Shown here in pieces: positions 1 through 8,396 of a stretch of DNA of 24,893 nt (position 1 is its first letter; each line of letters starts with the position of its first letter). The notes below the pieces were generated by a model. That model had not been told where the DNA came from. It worked only from the letters and a program-made list of their open reading frames with translations, and searched no databases. Made by a program: the position numbers and the translations under genes. The stretch is from a virus, in the IMG/VR virus record IMGVR_UViG_3300030333_004858, positions 1 to 24,893 of that record; one strand, 5' to 3'.

Positions 1-21
1 ATGTTCTTCGATAGTTTTCAT
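1..21 (-). CDS. 5' end of an unidentified late gene (cut by the window edge)
   Basis: Only seven codons are visible, reading MKTIEEH on the minus strand from an ATG at position 21. A GGAG Shine-Dalgarno sequence lies eight bases upstream and a late-promoter-like GATAAATA lies about 35 bases upstream, so this is very probably a real start. It follows the gp27-like hub gene, so a further tail or baseplate gene is likely, but the product cannot be identified from seven residues. Confidence 0.6.
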
Positions 22-53
22 AATTTTATTCTCCGTTACTAGGTAACAATAAC

Positions 54-61
54 TATTTATC
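54..61 (-). promoter_or_regulatory. T4-like late promoter (GATAAATA)
   Basis: On the minus strand this reads GATAAATA, which fits the NATAAATA late -10 motif of T4-like cyanophages. It overlaps the stop codon of the gp27-like gene and precedes the ATG at position 21, giving a short leader with a GGAG ribosome binding site. Its position suggests that the next late gene can be transcribed independently of the long tail operon. Confidence 0.6.
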
Positions 62-1442
62 TTTTATTGATGGAATCTCTACACAAGAACAAGTCTGTGT
101 TCATTTTAATACTTGAAGCAGTACCAGAATGCTGAACTCCAGCAACAACCCATTTACCACTATATTTGCTATCCAATTTAGGTTTATCACCTGTAATTTC
201 AGTAGAAGGTATCTTTAAATCAATACCATTACCACAAAATAAATCTAAATTACCAGGTACAGTAATTTGCATTCTAAGATTCTTGAGTGTTTCTATTCTC
301 ATCCATTGATATGCTTGCAATTCAACTAATTCCTGATAATTCTTTTGTGGATTGTTCTTGTATTTTGGATCAAAAATTTGGTTTGGAAGCATAGTATAAC
401 GAACCCTTTTAGGAAAGTCAACAATATTTCTAATTTCTGGATCCATACCAGAAATAGGATTAACTGCATTACTCTTACCTATATGAGACATCTTTCTCCA
501 TAATTTCTTAACTCCATACCGATATTCTTTACTCTTCATATCAGTACTAACACCCCAACGTGATCTTAATATAGAAACTGGATCAAAACCAACACTATAA
601 CCAGACCAAGTGCCATGCCTCAATCCCATTAAATAACTCTTTTCATCAGGGAAGACAATAGTATCAATTAAATAAGTATCATCACCAGTTGGATCTCTCA
701 TATTCTTAGGAGTGTATGTATACTGATGAACCTTAGCAATTCCTTTATTAGTATCAGTCTCTTCAAGTTTATTATCATTAATATCTTCAATCATTTTATC
801 AATGGATTTGAAATTAAATCCCATTGCATTTTCAAAGAATGTGAATCCATTTTGTAATGTACCGCCTTTAGGATTCTTACGTATACTTCTTTGACATATC
901 CAATAAATTACATCAAGAACTCTCCAATTAGGAGCAACAAATGTATGCTTATTAAGAGTTTCCTCTAAAAACATCCTTTTACCAGTATTCAAATATTTCT
1001 TATCTTTAAGTAATTTTTTAATAATTTCTTCTGCCTTAATCTTTTTATCAAATACCTTTTCACTAGATCCAAATATATTACTAACCTCATTCTTAATGAA
1101 CTCATTGGAACAAGCATTTACTTGAAAGAAGTCAGTAGACTGACCAGTTCTTACACGAGATTCAATTTGATAAGATCTAAAATAATAAGTTCTGTCCTGT
1201 TGTCCAGTTTTAAGTAATAATCTAAACTCCTCAGTTCCTGTTAATGATTGCAATAAACCACCCTGATCCTCAATAATAAACCTAGCTTCCATAGTTGCAG
1301 AACTAATAGATTCATACACTTCCCATCCAGCTAAGTATTCTGTTAGATCATACTTCCCATCACTAGTCTCTACTCGTTTTCCACCACGATAAATACTAAA
1401 TTCAATTTCAACTTCACCTGGCGACTGTCTAGATATCGGCAT
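57..1442 (-). CDS. 27: Baseplate hub protein, gp27-like
   Basis: A 461-residue protein, somewhat longer than T4 gp27 (391 aa). It is probably the trimeric hub at the centre of the baseplate that connects the tail tube to the spike. The N-terminal part (about residues 10-130) has the layout of myophage hub proteins: a tube-like beta domain followed by a YYFRSYQIESRVRTGQSTD stretch. A second block around residues 165-215 (NWRVLDVIYWICQRSI, then FTFFENAMGFNFKSID) resembles the hub domain seen in gp27/gpD-type proteins. The ATG at 1442 is preceded by GAGG at five bases and follows the upstream stop by two bases, so it is the last gene of a tightly packed tail operon. The hub assignment is by sequence pattern and gene order; exact orthology to T4 gp27 is inferred. 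Confidence 0.75.
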   Translation of the reverse strand: MPISRQSPGEVEIEFSIYRGGKRVETSDGKYDLTEYLAGWEVYESISSATMEARFIIEDQGGLLQSLTGTEEFRLLLKTGQQDRTYYFRSYQIESRVRTGQSTDFFQVNACSNEFIKNEVSNIFGSSEKVFDKKIKAEEIIKKLLKDKKYLNTGKRMFLEETLNKHTFVAPNWRVLDVIYWICQRSIRKNPKGGTLQNGFTFFENAMGFNFKSIDKMIEDINDNKLEETDTNKGIAKVHQYTYTPKNMRDPTGDDTYLIDTIVFPDEKSYLMGLRHGTWSGYSVGFDPVSILRSRWGVSTDMKSKEYRYGVKKLWRKMSHIGKSNAVNPISGMDPEIRNIVDFPKRVRYTMLPNQIFDPKYKNNPQKNYQELVELQAYQWMRIETLKNLRMQITVPGNLDLFCGNGIDLKIPSTEITGDKPKLDSKYSGKWVVAGVQHSGTASSIKMNTDLFLCRDSINKR

Positions 1443-1444
1443 AT

Positions 1445-4402
1445 TTACCTCAATGGATTATTAAAGGAGTTCAACACAGCAGCAGTAGTTTTCAATAATG
1501 CACCAAAAACACCACCTGGTGCTCCACTGGAACTATGTTGTCCAGGAGCAACACCCTTAGAATTAGTCAGTATCTGTGATATTGACTGATTTGCTGCACT
1601 AATATATTGTCTAGTATTGCGATTGGATTCATCAATTGCTTGAGTTGTAGCAGCAACTATACCTGTAGTTCTAGCATTAATCTCTTTTCTTGCTCTATTC
1701 CTTTCATCTGTTGCTCTTTGTATTTTCATCTCGTCACTCTTTCTATTCTTAGATTTATTCACATTTCTACTACCACCTTTCTTATTTCCACTACGAGCAC
1801 CTTCAGGACCAGCACCAAATACATTAGTTAACATACTGAATATACCGCCAGGTGCTCCACTTTCGCCACCCATCATATCTTTTGCACCACCAAGAAGACC
1901 ACCAAACAGTTGAGCACCTGTCTGCCCTGTCTTCTTAGTATAAGCAGAACCTGCTTTTCCCAATTCTTTCTTATCACGTTCAGACAATCCCTCTGAACCC
2001 ATCAACTTCTTAATTAAACTGCTTTGCTTATCACCCTTAAATCCAAATTTCATATCCTTATTACCAGCAGTATTAAAGGTATGATTTCCAAATTTAACTT
2101 CATTAACATCCTGTGATCGATCATAGAATGCACTGGAATAATTACGGAATCCTGTTGCAGACATAAGTTTTGCAATCTGCTGAGGATCATCAACCTGATT
2201 TGCAAGTAAACCCTTCAATCTAGAATGACTCTTTGCAATTTCAATTGCTCTAGCAGCAACTTCCAATTCAGATCCAGACCATTTCTTACTAATACGACCA
2301 TCAGTAATAGGACTATACTGACCAGGAGCATGAATAATATCCTTTAAAGATCCACTCTTAGCCATAAATGTTCCTGGATTACCAGTTTCATCAATAATCG
2401 CCTTTCTATTCAAAATACTTCTTGCTACTAATGCCATCCCTGCCATACCCTCTCCTTGAGCTTCAGCAAGAACTAATTTTTGGAACAACTGTTGACTACT
2501 ATTCTTAACTCCCTTCTTCTTCCAATCTTTACCAAGTTTGGATCCAAACTGAGTAGTTAGAGATTTATCACTGATACCCCTAAATGCATTTATTTTATTA
2601 TTTGTAGGATGATATAGTGCTGGTCCAAACCCACCACCACGCTCAAACTTTTTCAATCCAAGTTCAGAAAGATTAAATCCTAATTGCTTTGCTCTATAGA
2701 TTGATCTAGAAACAATACCAGGATCTCTTCTTGTCGCAAAATTATCTAGTGGAATAACAAAACCACTTCCATCTCCTTTTGTTGCAACATATTCAGTTCC
2801 GTGACCGATAAATGATGGTGGTAGTGCAGGATGCATAGACACAGGGAATCCGCTATTAGGTCCTGATATTATACCACTTCCCATTGGATTTACATCACCA
2901 CCAAGCATTCTATTTTTCTTACCACCAAACAATCCCCAACCAGTCTTAAGATCATCCCAAAAACTTTTCTTGGGTTTATTTTCTTCAAATTTACTCTTAA
3001 CACCCTCAAATGCATTTATACCTTTATTAGTAACATCCCTTATTTTTTCCATCTGACCAGGAACAAGAGCATTAAGTATTGATGTTATAGCACCAACCTT
3101 ATTATTACCCATTGCTTCCTTATCTTCTTGCATCTTGCGATTCATATCTGCAAGAGTATCATCCGCTTTCTTCTTGGCAGCAGTTATACCTAACATATCA
3201 GCAAGAATATTCTGATTCTTATCCTTACTATCATCAATAGACTTACTAATATTACCAGGAAGATCAGTAAGTTTTTGCCACCAATTCTTCTTATTTAATT
3301 GATCCTTTTTCTCTTGTTGTTTGTCTGGTAAATTATCTTGGTTTTTTAGGTCTATACCTTGTCCATCCTCATACTTACTAACACCAGTAGGTTTGTAATT
3401 ACCATCGTTAGTAAGATCATCACCATATCTTGATATCGACTTATCTCTATCAGTAGCTCTAACTCCAATTTCTTTTTCAGCATCAGCATCACCTTTTTTG
3501 GAGAAGAATCCCGCAGTTGATTCATCATAACCCTTATCACCAGGAAGTTTACCTTCCTTATCCATCTGAGCTTCAATAGTACCATCAGCAGCTTTTTGAG
3601 GGAATAAAAATTCCATCGCAGCCCATAATGCAGCACCACCAATAAATCCACCAAGCATCCATTTCCTAGCTCTACCACCAGTCATCATAAGACGACCTTT
3701 TCTTCTTAAAAGTTGTCTCTTGACAGTTCTACCCCTTCTATCAAAAAGTGCAAAGACTTTTCTAACATCACCAATAATCTTCCAAGGTTGAGTAAGATAC
3801 CTAATTGCTAAGAATGCTCCAGCAAACCTAAGCCAAATTTTAGTAAACGATTTTATTTTTGTCCAAGGGTCACTATCATCTCTAAGAAGATCATACAAGT
3901 CATCGATCATACCAACAACTTGACTACTAATAAACTTAGCAATAGTGCTAAAAATCTTATGCAGTTTTTCAAGAGTTGCCTTAATCTTCTTCTTATTTGC
4001 TGGATTAGCCAACCACTTCAGGATTGGCATTACTACCATTAATTTAAAGAAACTAGAAAGCATCTTCATAATACTTTCTAAGAATCCAGGTGTTTTTAAC
4101 TCACTAAATTTCTTAAAAAATGATTTTGTAGCTTTAGGTGTTCCTGATGATGTTGGTGCTGTATCAAGATCTTTTAATTTCTTTTTCCTATTCTCTAAAA
4201 GATCTACTTCAATAGCTTTAAGTTCTTTAACTGTTCCAACTATTCCATTAAGAACACCACCAATATTATTAAGTGCTTCTGTATTTAAATTAATAGTACG
4301 AACAAATTCCTTATCTTTTCCACGAGTAGGTCCGCCTGCCGATTCCTTCTTAGTATCGACAAACTTGTATAGGTTAATTTTTCTAGTCTTTTGTATTGCC
4401 AT
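1445..4402 (-). CDS. Large tail protein with SleB-type cell-wall hydrolase domain
   Basis: A 985-residue protein. Residues about 60-240 are basic and amphipathic, with a hydrophobic stretch near 115-130 (FFKLMVVMPILKWLANP), and match the N-terminal region of the preceding gene product. A predicted membrane-like segment follows near residue 250 (GGFIGGAALWAAMEFLF). Residues about 640-770 match the SleB / cell-wall hydrolase family: LVLAEAQGEGMAGMALVARS contains the AEA-x-GE core whose first Glu is the usual catalytic acid, followed by ILNRK and PGQYS. This suggests local peptidoglycan cleavage during DNA injection, a role T4 assigns to gp5 lysozyme. The C-terminus is Gly/Ser-rich with a basic coiled-coil-like stretch (about 890-940). 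The start ATG abuts the upstream stop (TAAATG). The hydrolase call is good; its virion location is inferred from context. Confidence 0.75.
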   Translation of the reverse strand: MAIQKTRKINLYKFVDTKKESAGGPTRGKDKEFVRTINLNTEALNNIGGVLNGIVGTVKELKAIEVDLLENRKKKLKDLDTAPTSSGTPKATKSFFKKFSELKTPGFLESIMKMLSSFFKLMVVMPILKWLANPANKKKIKATLEKLHKIFSTIAKFISSQVVGMIDDLYDLLRDDSDPWTKIKSFTKIWLRFAGAFLAIRYLTQPWKIIGDVRKVFALFDRRGRTVKRQLLRRKGRLMMTGGRARKWMLGGFIGGAALWAAMEFLFPQKAADGTIEAQMDKEGKLPGDKGYDESTAGFFSKKGDADAEKEIGVRATDRDKSISRYGDDLTNDGNYKPTGVSKYEDGQGIDLKNQDNLPDKQQEKKDQLNKKNWWQKLTDLPGNISKSIDDSKDKNQNILADMLGITAAKKKADDTLADMNRKMQEDKEAMGNNKVGAITSILNALVPGQMEKIRDVTNKGINAFEGVKSKFEENKPKKSFWDDLKTGWGLFGGKKNRMLGGDVNPMGSGIISGPNSGFPVSMHPALPPSFIGHGTEYVATKGDGSGFVIPLDNFATRRDPGIVSRSIYRAKQLGFNLSELGLKKFERGGGFGPALYHPTNNKINAFRGISDKSLTTQFGSKLGKDWKKKGVKNSSQQLFQKLVLAEAQGEGMAGMALVARSILNRKAIIDETGNPGTFMAKSGSLKDIIHAPGQYSPITDGRISKKWSGSELEVAARAIEIAKSHSRLKGLLANQVDDPQQIAKLMSATGFRNYSSAFYDRSQDVNEVKFGNHTFNTAGNKDMKFGFKGDKQSSLIKKLMGSEGLSERDKKELGKAGSAYTKKTGQTGAQLFGGLLGGAKDMMGGESGAPGGIFSMLTNVFGAGPEGARSGNKKGGSRNVNKSKNRKSDEMKIQRATDERNRARKEINARTTGIVAATTQAIDESNRNTRQYISAANQSISQILTNSKGVAPGQHSSSGAPGGVFGALLKTTAAVLNSFNNPLR

Positions 4403-7400
4403 TTACCAACCAGCACCTCCCATTCTATTTAACAAACCTTTGACACCACTCATTGATGACAATTGCTCACCAACACCAGAGGATGTATCTACTGGAACTG
4501 GAACTGCCTCAAGTTTTTCCATAATAATAGGAATAGCAACCATCTCGATAGCAGTCTGTAATGCATATTCAGAATCAAACTGACCATCTCTAAAAATTTC
4601 ATTAACATTATCAACAACACCAAGAACTCTCTTATCAACACCCAACTCTGGTGCTAATTCCCTAAGACCAGTTGCAATATCACCACTCTCAGACATACCC
4701 ATCATTGCTCTGTATACTCCACCCATACCAGATTTATCTGCCATTCCACTTATGAAAGAAGCAGGTGAGAAGTCACCAGTAATTAATGAACCCATTCCTG
4801 GAATACTTGCAATTCCAGGTATATTTTGTATAGCAGAACCAATACCAGGAATTGAGTTAAGAACTCCACCCAATCCCATTTTATCAACTGTTGCTCCAAA
4901 TGCTGAAAGTTGATCCCCAAACTTTGTTCCTTGAACTGCAGCACCTAAAGCACCACCATAATTACCTTGTATCAAAGCAGAAGATATTTTACCAATCTTA
5001 GTTTCCATAAAATTATCAAACATCTCCTGACCTTTATTATAAAGATTAGCAAATGGTTTTCCAAAATTATTCTGGAAGAAATTACCTATACCAGTCTCCC
5101 ATTTAGCAAATGTCTCAGGGAATATATTAGCACCAGTATTCCAAAGACTCATAACAGCAGCCATTGGATTACCTTGAGATAGAGCACTAAATGCTCTCAT
5201 TCCTGTTATAACTTTTTCAATCCATGCATATTGTGGAAATACAATAGGTAAAGCAACTGATAATATCTGACCTAACTCACTATTCAGGACATTACTAGCA
5301 ATTTTACCAATATCACCAATAATATTACCAGCAAAATCAACAACAGGTTTAACAACAGTATTATATACTGCTTCAAAAGGAGATTTAATAATATTCCAAA
5401 TCTTTTTGAATGGATTCCATGCTTGACGTAACTCACCAGGTTCTGAGTCAGAGTTTTTCTTACCAGTAAAGACTCCCAGAAAATCCCACCATGCTTTTCC
5501 ACTCTTCTTCTCTGTCTTCCCTTCTTCCTTAGAACCTTCAATTATCTTAGTGGCTTCTGCTAATTTATCTTTAGCATTTGAACCACCAAATTTACTAGCA
5601 ATAGCATTAGTTGCTTCAGTCAAACCAGGAATAAGTTTAAGTAAACCACCATCCTGTTCCCATTGCATTATTGCTTCACCAACTCCAGGTATAATACGAG
5701 CAAGTAAATAAGCATCAATAGTAGTTCCAGCAACCATCATAGGAACACCCCATGTTGCACCTACACCAGTTAATGAACTAATACCACCAGCAACATCTAA
5801 AGTACCAGCAATTGTTTCTAAGACACCAGCAATATTATCACCATATTTAAATGATTGACCAGCAAAATAATAGTTAACTAATCCACCTATAAGTGGTATT
5901 GCTGCTCCAGCTCTTTTACCCCACTTTGCTCCTTGACTACTAATAGCACCCCAAGTTATACCTCTCTTTTGAAGTGCCTTTGTTATCTTATTAATAATTG
6001 GAATTCTATTAATAGCACCTAAAATCTCTTGTCCTTTCTTCAGAAATGTATCAACATATGGTTCAACAAATTCCCATATTGGTTTTAATATTCTATTCTG
6101 TACTGCTTTCTCAATATTACCAGGAAGATTCCAAGCTCTCTTTGCCCATTTACTAGTCCATCTTCCTATACCACTTGCTGCATTACCTGCCCAATTAACA
6201 CCTTTCTTAAAATTCTTTCTAGCAGCAGGACCAATATTAGCAAGAAACTCTGATGTTGCGTCCAGTGCTTTCTTTGTCCTTCCTCCGTCAATCTCTCGAA
6301 TCTTACCACCAATCTTTCCAGGTAATGACTTTAAACCTTCTAATACATCACCACCTTTTTTACCAAGTTCTAATCCTTTAAACCAATTATTTACATTATT
6401 ACCAACCTTAGTAGCATTTTTCCTAACAAGACCTGTAACAGTAGAAAATTTTTCCCCAAGTCTAAGATCCTTAAAAGGATTCTTTATTTTCCAACCTTGA
6501 CCTTTTAACTTACCATCCTTAAACCCACCTTTACTGAATAACCCCTTAAGTCCTATCTGACCTCTACGAATTAATCTTAATCTATCACCAAAATTTGAAG
6601 TACCTTCAATAAATCTTGCATAGGACTTATTCATCCTAGATAGAGATTTCTTAGCCTTCTGGAACCAAGGTAAACGTCGAGGTTTTTGCGGTTTTTTAGG
6701 TAGTTTTCGTAATCTTCCTCGCTGATTAAATCTGGGAACCTCCCAGTTCATTATAAAGTCTAAAATACCTATAATATCGCCAATTAAGGCAAATGGATTA
6801 AGAAGCCACCTTAAACTAATAAAACCAAAAAGAACCTTACCTAGATTCTTTACTTGGTTTATAAATCCTACCTTATTCCCATGTTCATCCTCACCACCCA
6901 ACAACTCAGTCATTGGTGTAAGGATATTATCCATTATCAACCACTGACCAAAGCTGTATAACTTCTTAACAACAAATACAGTCTTTCTTACAAATTCTTG
7001 TAATTTTATCCTATTATTTGGATCTCCCACCCATTTCAGTAGATCCTTTATAACATAAAATTTAAGAATACTTACTATAAATTGAGCAATAGGACCCCAA
7101 ACATTGCCCATCCACCCAAAGATATCACCAAATTTCTTCTTTTCTTTTGTATTAGGTTTTCTTTTAGTAGTTAACTTTCTTCCAATTATTTTATTCTGTT
7201 CTGTCTTATCCTCAGAATCTTGGTCTCTCTGTCGTTGTGCCTTCCTCCTTAATAACTTTTTCTCCATCACATCGAGCTTAACGTTAGCCCATGCAATATC
7301 TCGCATGTCACCAACTACTAGACCAAGACCTGTTACTACTGATCCTAATCTATTCTTAGCTAATACACCTTTTCTTGCAGCACGAATCGCTGGAGAGGAT

Positions 7401-7450
7401 TTACCTGAACTTCCAGGGTTAATAAACTTGTAGGGAGAAAGTTTAGGCAT
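4403..7450 (-). CDS. Very large tail protein, candidate tape measure
   Basis: A 1015-residue protein encoded directly after the tail-assembly chaperone pair, the usual place for a tape measure protein. It begins MPKLSPYKFINP, then a basic, charged helix (about residues 55-110), a hydrophobic stretch with LLKWVGDPNN, and RWLLNPFALIGDIIGILDF near 215. This whole N-terminal part resembles the next gene product. A second hydrophobic region (about 500-590) contains GAAIPLIGGLVNYYFAG and Gly/Ala-rich helices, and the C-terminal third has short Gly-Ile-Pro-rich repeats (GIGSAIQNIPGIASIPGMG). Hydrophobic segments plus long helices are typical of tape measures, which also help cross the inner membrane. 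T4's tape measure gp29 is much shorter (590 aa). The start (TAATG overlap) has AAGG seven bases upstream. The function is inferred from position, size and composition, and homology to gp29 is not evident. Confidence 0.6.
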   Translation of the reverse strand: MPKLSPYKFINPGSSGKSSPAIRAARKGVLAKNRLGSVVTGLGLVVGDMRDIAWANVKLDVMEKKLLRRKAQRQRDQDSEDKTEQNKIIGRKLTTKRKPNTKEKKKFGDIFGWMGNVWGPIAQFIVSILKFYVIKDLLKWVGDPNNRIKLQEFVRKTVFVVKKLYSFGQWLIMDNILTPMTELLGGEDEHGNKVGFINQVKNLGKVLFGFISLRWLLNPFALIGDIIGILDFIMNWEVPRFNQRGRLRKLPKKPQKPRRLPWFQKAKKSLSRMNKSYARFIEGTSNFGDRLRLIRRGQIGLKGLFSKGGFKDGKLKGQGWKIKNPFKDLRLGEKFSTVTGLVRKNATKVGNNVNNWFKGLELGKKGGDVLEGLKSLPGKIGGKIREIDGGRTKKALDATSEFLANIGPAARKNFKKGVNWAGNAASGIGRWTSKWAKRAWNLPGNIEKAVQNRILKPIWEFVEPYVDTFLKKGQEILGAINRIPIINKITKALQKRGITWGAISSQGAKWGKRAGAAIPLIGGLVNYYFAGQSFKYGDNIAGVLETIAGTLDVAGGISSLTGVGATWGVPMMVAGTTIDAYLLARIIPGVGEAIMQWEQDGGLLKLIPGLTEATNAIASKFGGSNAKDKLAEATKIIEGSKEEGKTEKKSGKAWWDFLGVFTGKKNSDSEPGELRQAWNPFKKIWNIIKSPFEAVYNTVVKPVVDFAGNIIGDIGKIASNVLNSELGQILSVALPIVFPQYAWIEKVITGMRAFSALSQGNPMAAVMSLWNTGANIFPETFAKWETGIGNFFQNNFGKPFANLYNKGQEMFDNFMETKIGKISSALIQGNYGGALGAAVQGTKFGDQLSAFGATVDKMGLGGVLNSIPGIGSAIQNIPGIASIPGMGSLITGDFSPASFISGMADKSGMGGVYRAMMGMSESGDIATGLRELAPELGVDKRVLGVVDNVNEIFRDGQFDSEYALQTAIEMVAIPIIMEKLEAVPVPVDTSSGVGEQLSSMSGVKGLLNRMGGAGW

Positions 7451-7632
7451 TACATACCTTGTCGTGCTTCTGTTGCTTGTTGAGCTTTAAGTCTTCGCTC
7501 TTCTTCCTTTAAAAATGCCACCAAAAGATTCATATAAATCTCTTTCTCAAAAGGTATTAAATTATCAATAAATTCAATTGGCCACTTGTGGTGGTGCATT
7601 AATGAGAAATTGACTTCATAATAACTCTGCAA
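7450..7632 (-). CDS. T-like tail assembly chaperone frame (gp51 position), probably translated by frameshifting from gp26
   Basis: An open frame of 60 codons whose first possible initiator is TTG at 7632; the first ATG is only at 7599. Neither has a Shine-Dalgarno sequence. The frame stays open upstream to 7656, where it meets a slippery T TTT TTC in gp26. A -1 shift would therefore give a gp26 fusion of about 304 residues with no stop between. The encoded sequence (HHHKWPIEFIDNLIPFEKEI, then a Glu/Lys/Arg-rich helix) resembles the small C-terminal part of GT-type chaperones: an aromatic-rich start, a Leu/Pro/Phe-Glu turn and a charged helix. Cyanophage genes in this place are often labelled gp51 after T4, but similarity to the 249-aa T4 protein is not visible. 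The following gene overlaps as TAATG. Confidence 0.65.
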   Translation of the reverse strand: MQSYYEVNFSLMHHHKWPIEFIDNLIPFEKEIYMNLLVAFLKEEERRLKAQQATEARQGM

Positions 7633-7649
7633 ACTTTGATGGAGAAGAG

Positions 7650-8363
7650 CTATCCGAAAAAAGCTGCTAATCCTTCAAGTACAACATCACTCTCAACCTT
7701 TGTTTTTGGATTAGTTACCTTAACAGTATGAGATAACTTAGGCATAGATTCAAAGAAATCTTGAATCATCATAAATTGTTTACTACTTAATTGATCAAAA
7801 AATTCAACCAATTCCTCTTTAGGAGTATCAGCAGCTTCATATACCTCTTCAGCATCTGAAATTTGCTTAACACATCCTGCAGCCATTTGGAAAATTTGAT
7901 CAACACCAGGTGCTTCACCTCCAGTAAAATTCATTTCAACAAAACTATCCAAACTAGGATAACCCATAGTCAAAATGATCTCTGGACTTAATTTAATATC
8001 AGTCTTATGTCCCTTTGTTTTAACGACTTTAATCTCATTCAAAGGTATTTTTACCTCGACTGTAGTCTCGTCGTCATCAGGGCATGTAACTTGTACATCA
8101 ACAGTTTCACCTACCGACTTAGTACGAATTTGTAAGAATACAAACTCAATATCAAAAGTAGGTAATTCCTCAACATCATGTATATCTGTACATTCTGTGA
8201 TAATAGTTTTAATAGCAGTTACTATATCAGCCTGATTACCTGTTTCAGTTGCCAAAAGAAGTAATTTCTCTTCTTTAACAAGAAATGGTCTATAATTCAC
8301 AATCCTACCGTCAGATGGTAGTTTCAATTTGTACTTAGGTACATTTAACTTAGGTAATGCCAT
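7650..8363 (-). CDS. 26: gp26-like baseplate/tail assembly protein (G-like chaperone)
   Basis: A 237-residue protein with the pattern of the T4 gp26 family: an N-terminal KLKLPSDGRIVNYRPFLVKE segment, then a run predicting LLLLATETGNQADIVTAIKT, then a beta-rich middle containing EFVFLQIRTKSVGE and a four-residue acidic turn. T4 gp26 (208 aa) is counted among baseplate hub assembly proteins, and the family behaves like a tail-assembly chaperone in gene position. A late promoter (TATAAATA) lies just upstream. The end of the gene reads GLAAFFG followed by TAG and contains the slippery heptamer described separately, so two products are likely: the 237-aa form and an extended fusion with the downstream frame. 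Family membership is fairly secure; the chaperone role is inferred from the frameshift-like arrangement preceding a tape-measure candidate. Confidence 0.8.
   Translation of the reverse strand: MALPKLNVPKYKLKLPSDGRIVNYRPFLVKEEKLLLLATETGNQADIVTAIKTIITECTDIHDVEELPTFDIEFVFLQIRTKSVGETVDVQVTCPDDDETTVEVKIPLNEIKVVKTKGHKTDIKLSPEIILTMGYPSLDSFVEMNFTGGEAPGVDQIFQMAAGCVKQISDAEEVYEAADTPKEELVEFFDQLSSKQFMMIQDFFESMPKLSHTVKVTNPKTKVESDVVLEGLAAFFG
7656..7662 (-). promoter_or_regulatory. Candidate programmed -1 ribosomal frameshift site (T TTT TTC)
   Basis: Read on the minus strand in the gp26 frame, the codons are GCT TTT TTC GGA TAG, so T TTT TTC is a canonical X XXY YYZ heptamer in phase, two codons before the stop. 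A Shine-Dalgarno-like GAAGGA ends eight bases upstream (7671-7676), as at the dnaX frameshift site. Downstream, AGCTCT (7647-7652) can pair with AGAGTT (7624-7629), including one G-U pair, to form a stem. After a -1 slip, reading continues CGG ATA GCT CTT into the downstream frame without a stop. Confidence 0.6.
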
Positions 8364-8385
8364 ATAAAGTTCAATTCAGTAAAAT

Positions 8386-8393
8386 TATTTATA
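8386..8393 (-). promoter_or_regulatory. T4-like late promoter (TATAAATA)
   Basis: The minus strand reads TATAAATA, an exact match to the T4 late promoter consensus, in the 33-base gap between the gp54 stop and the gp26 ATG at 8363. The expected start of transcription, about 12 bases downstream, leaves a short leader. It would drive the long operon running from gp26 to the gp27-like gene. Confidence 0.75.
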
Positions 8394-8396
8394 TCT

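Noticed and set aside
3945-4583. Plus-strand open frame of 212 codons
   Set aside because: It lies opposite the strongly supported 985- and 1015-residue tail genes, has no ribosome binding site or family pattern, and its composition is that of an antisense shadow.
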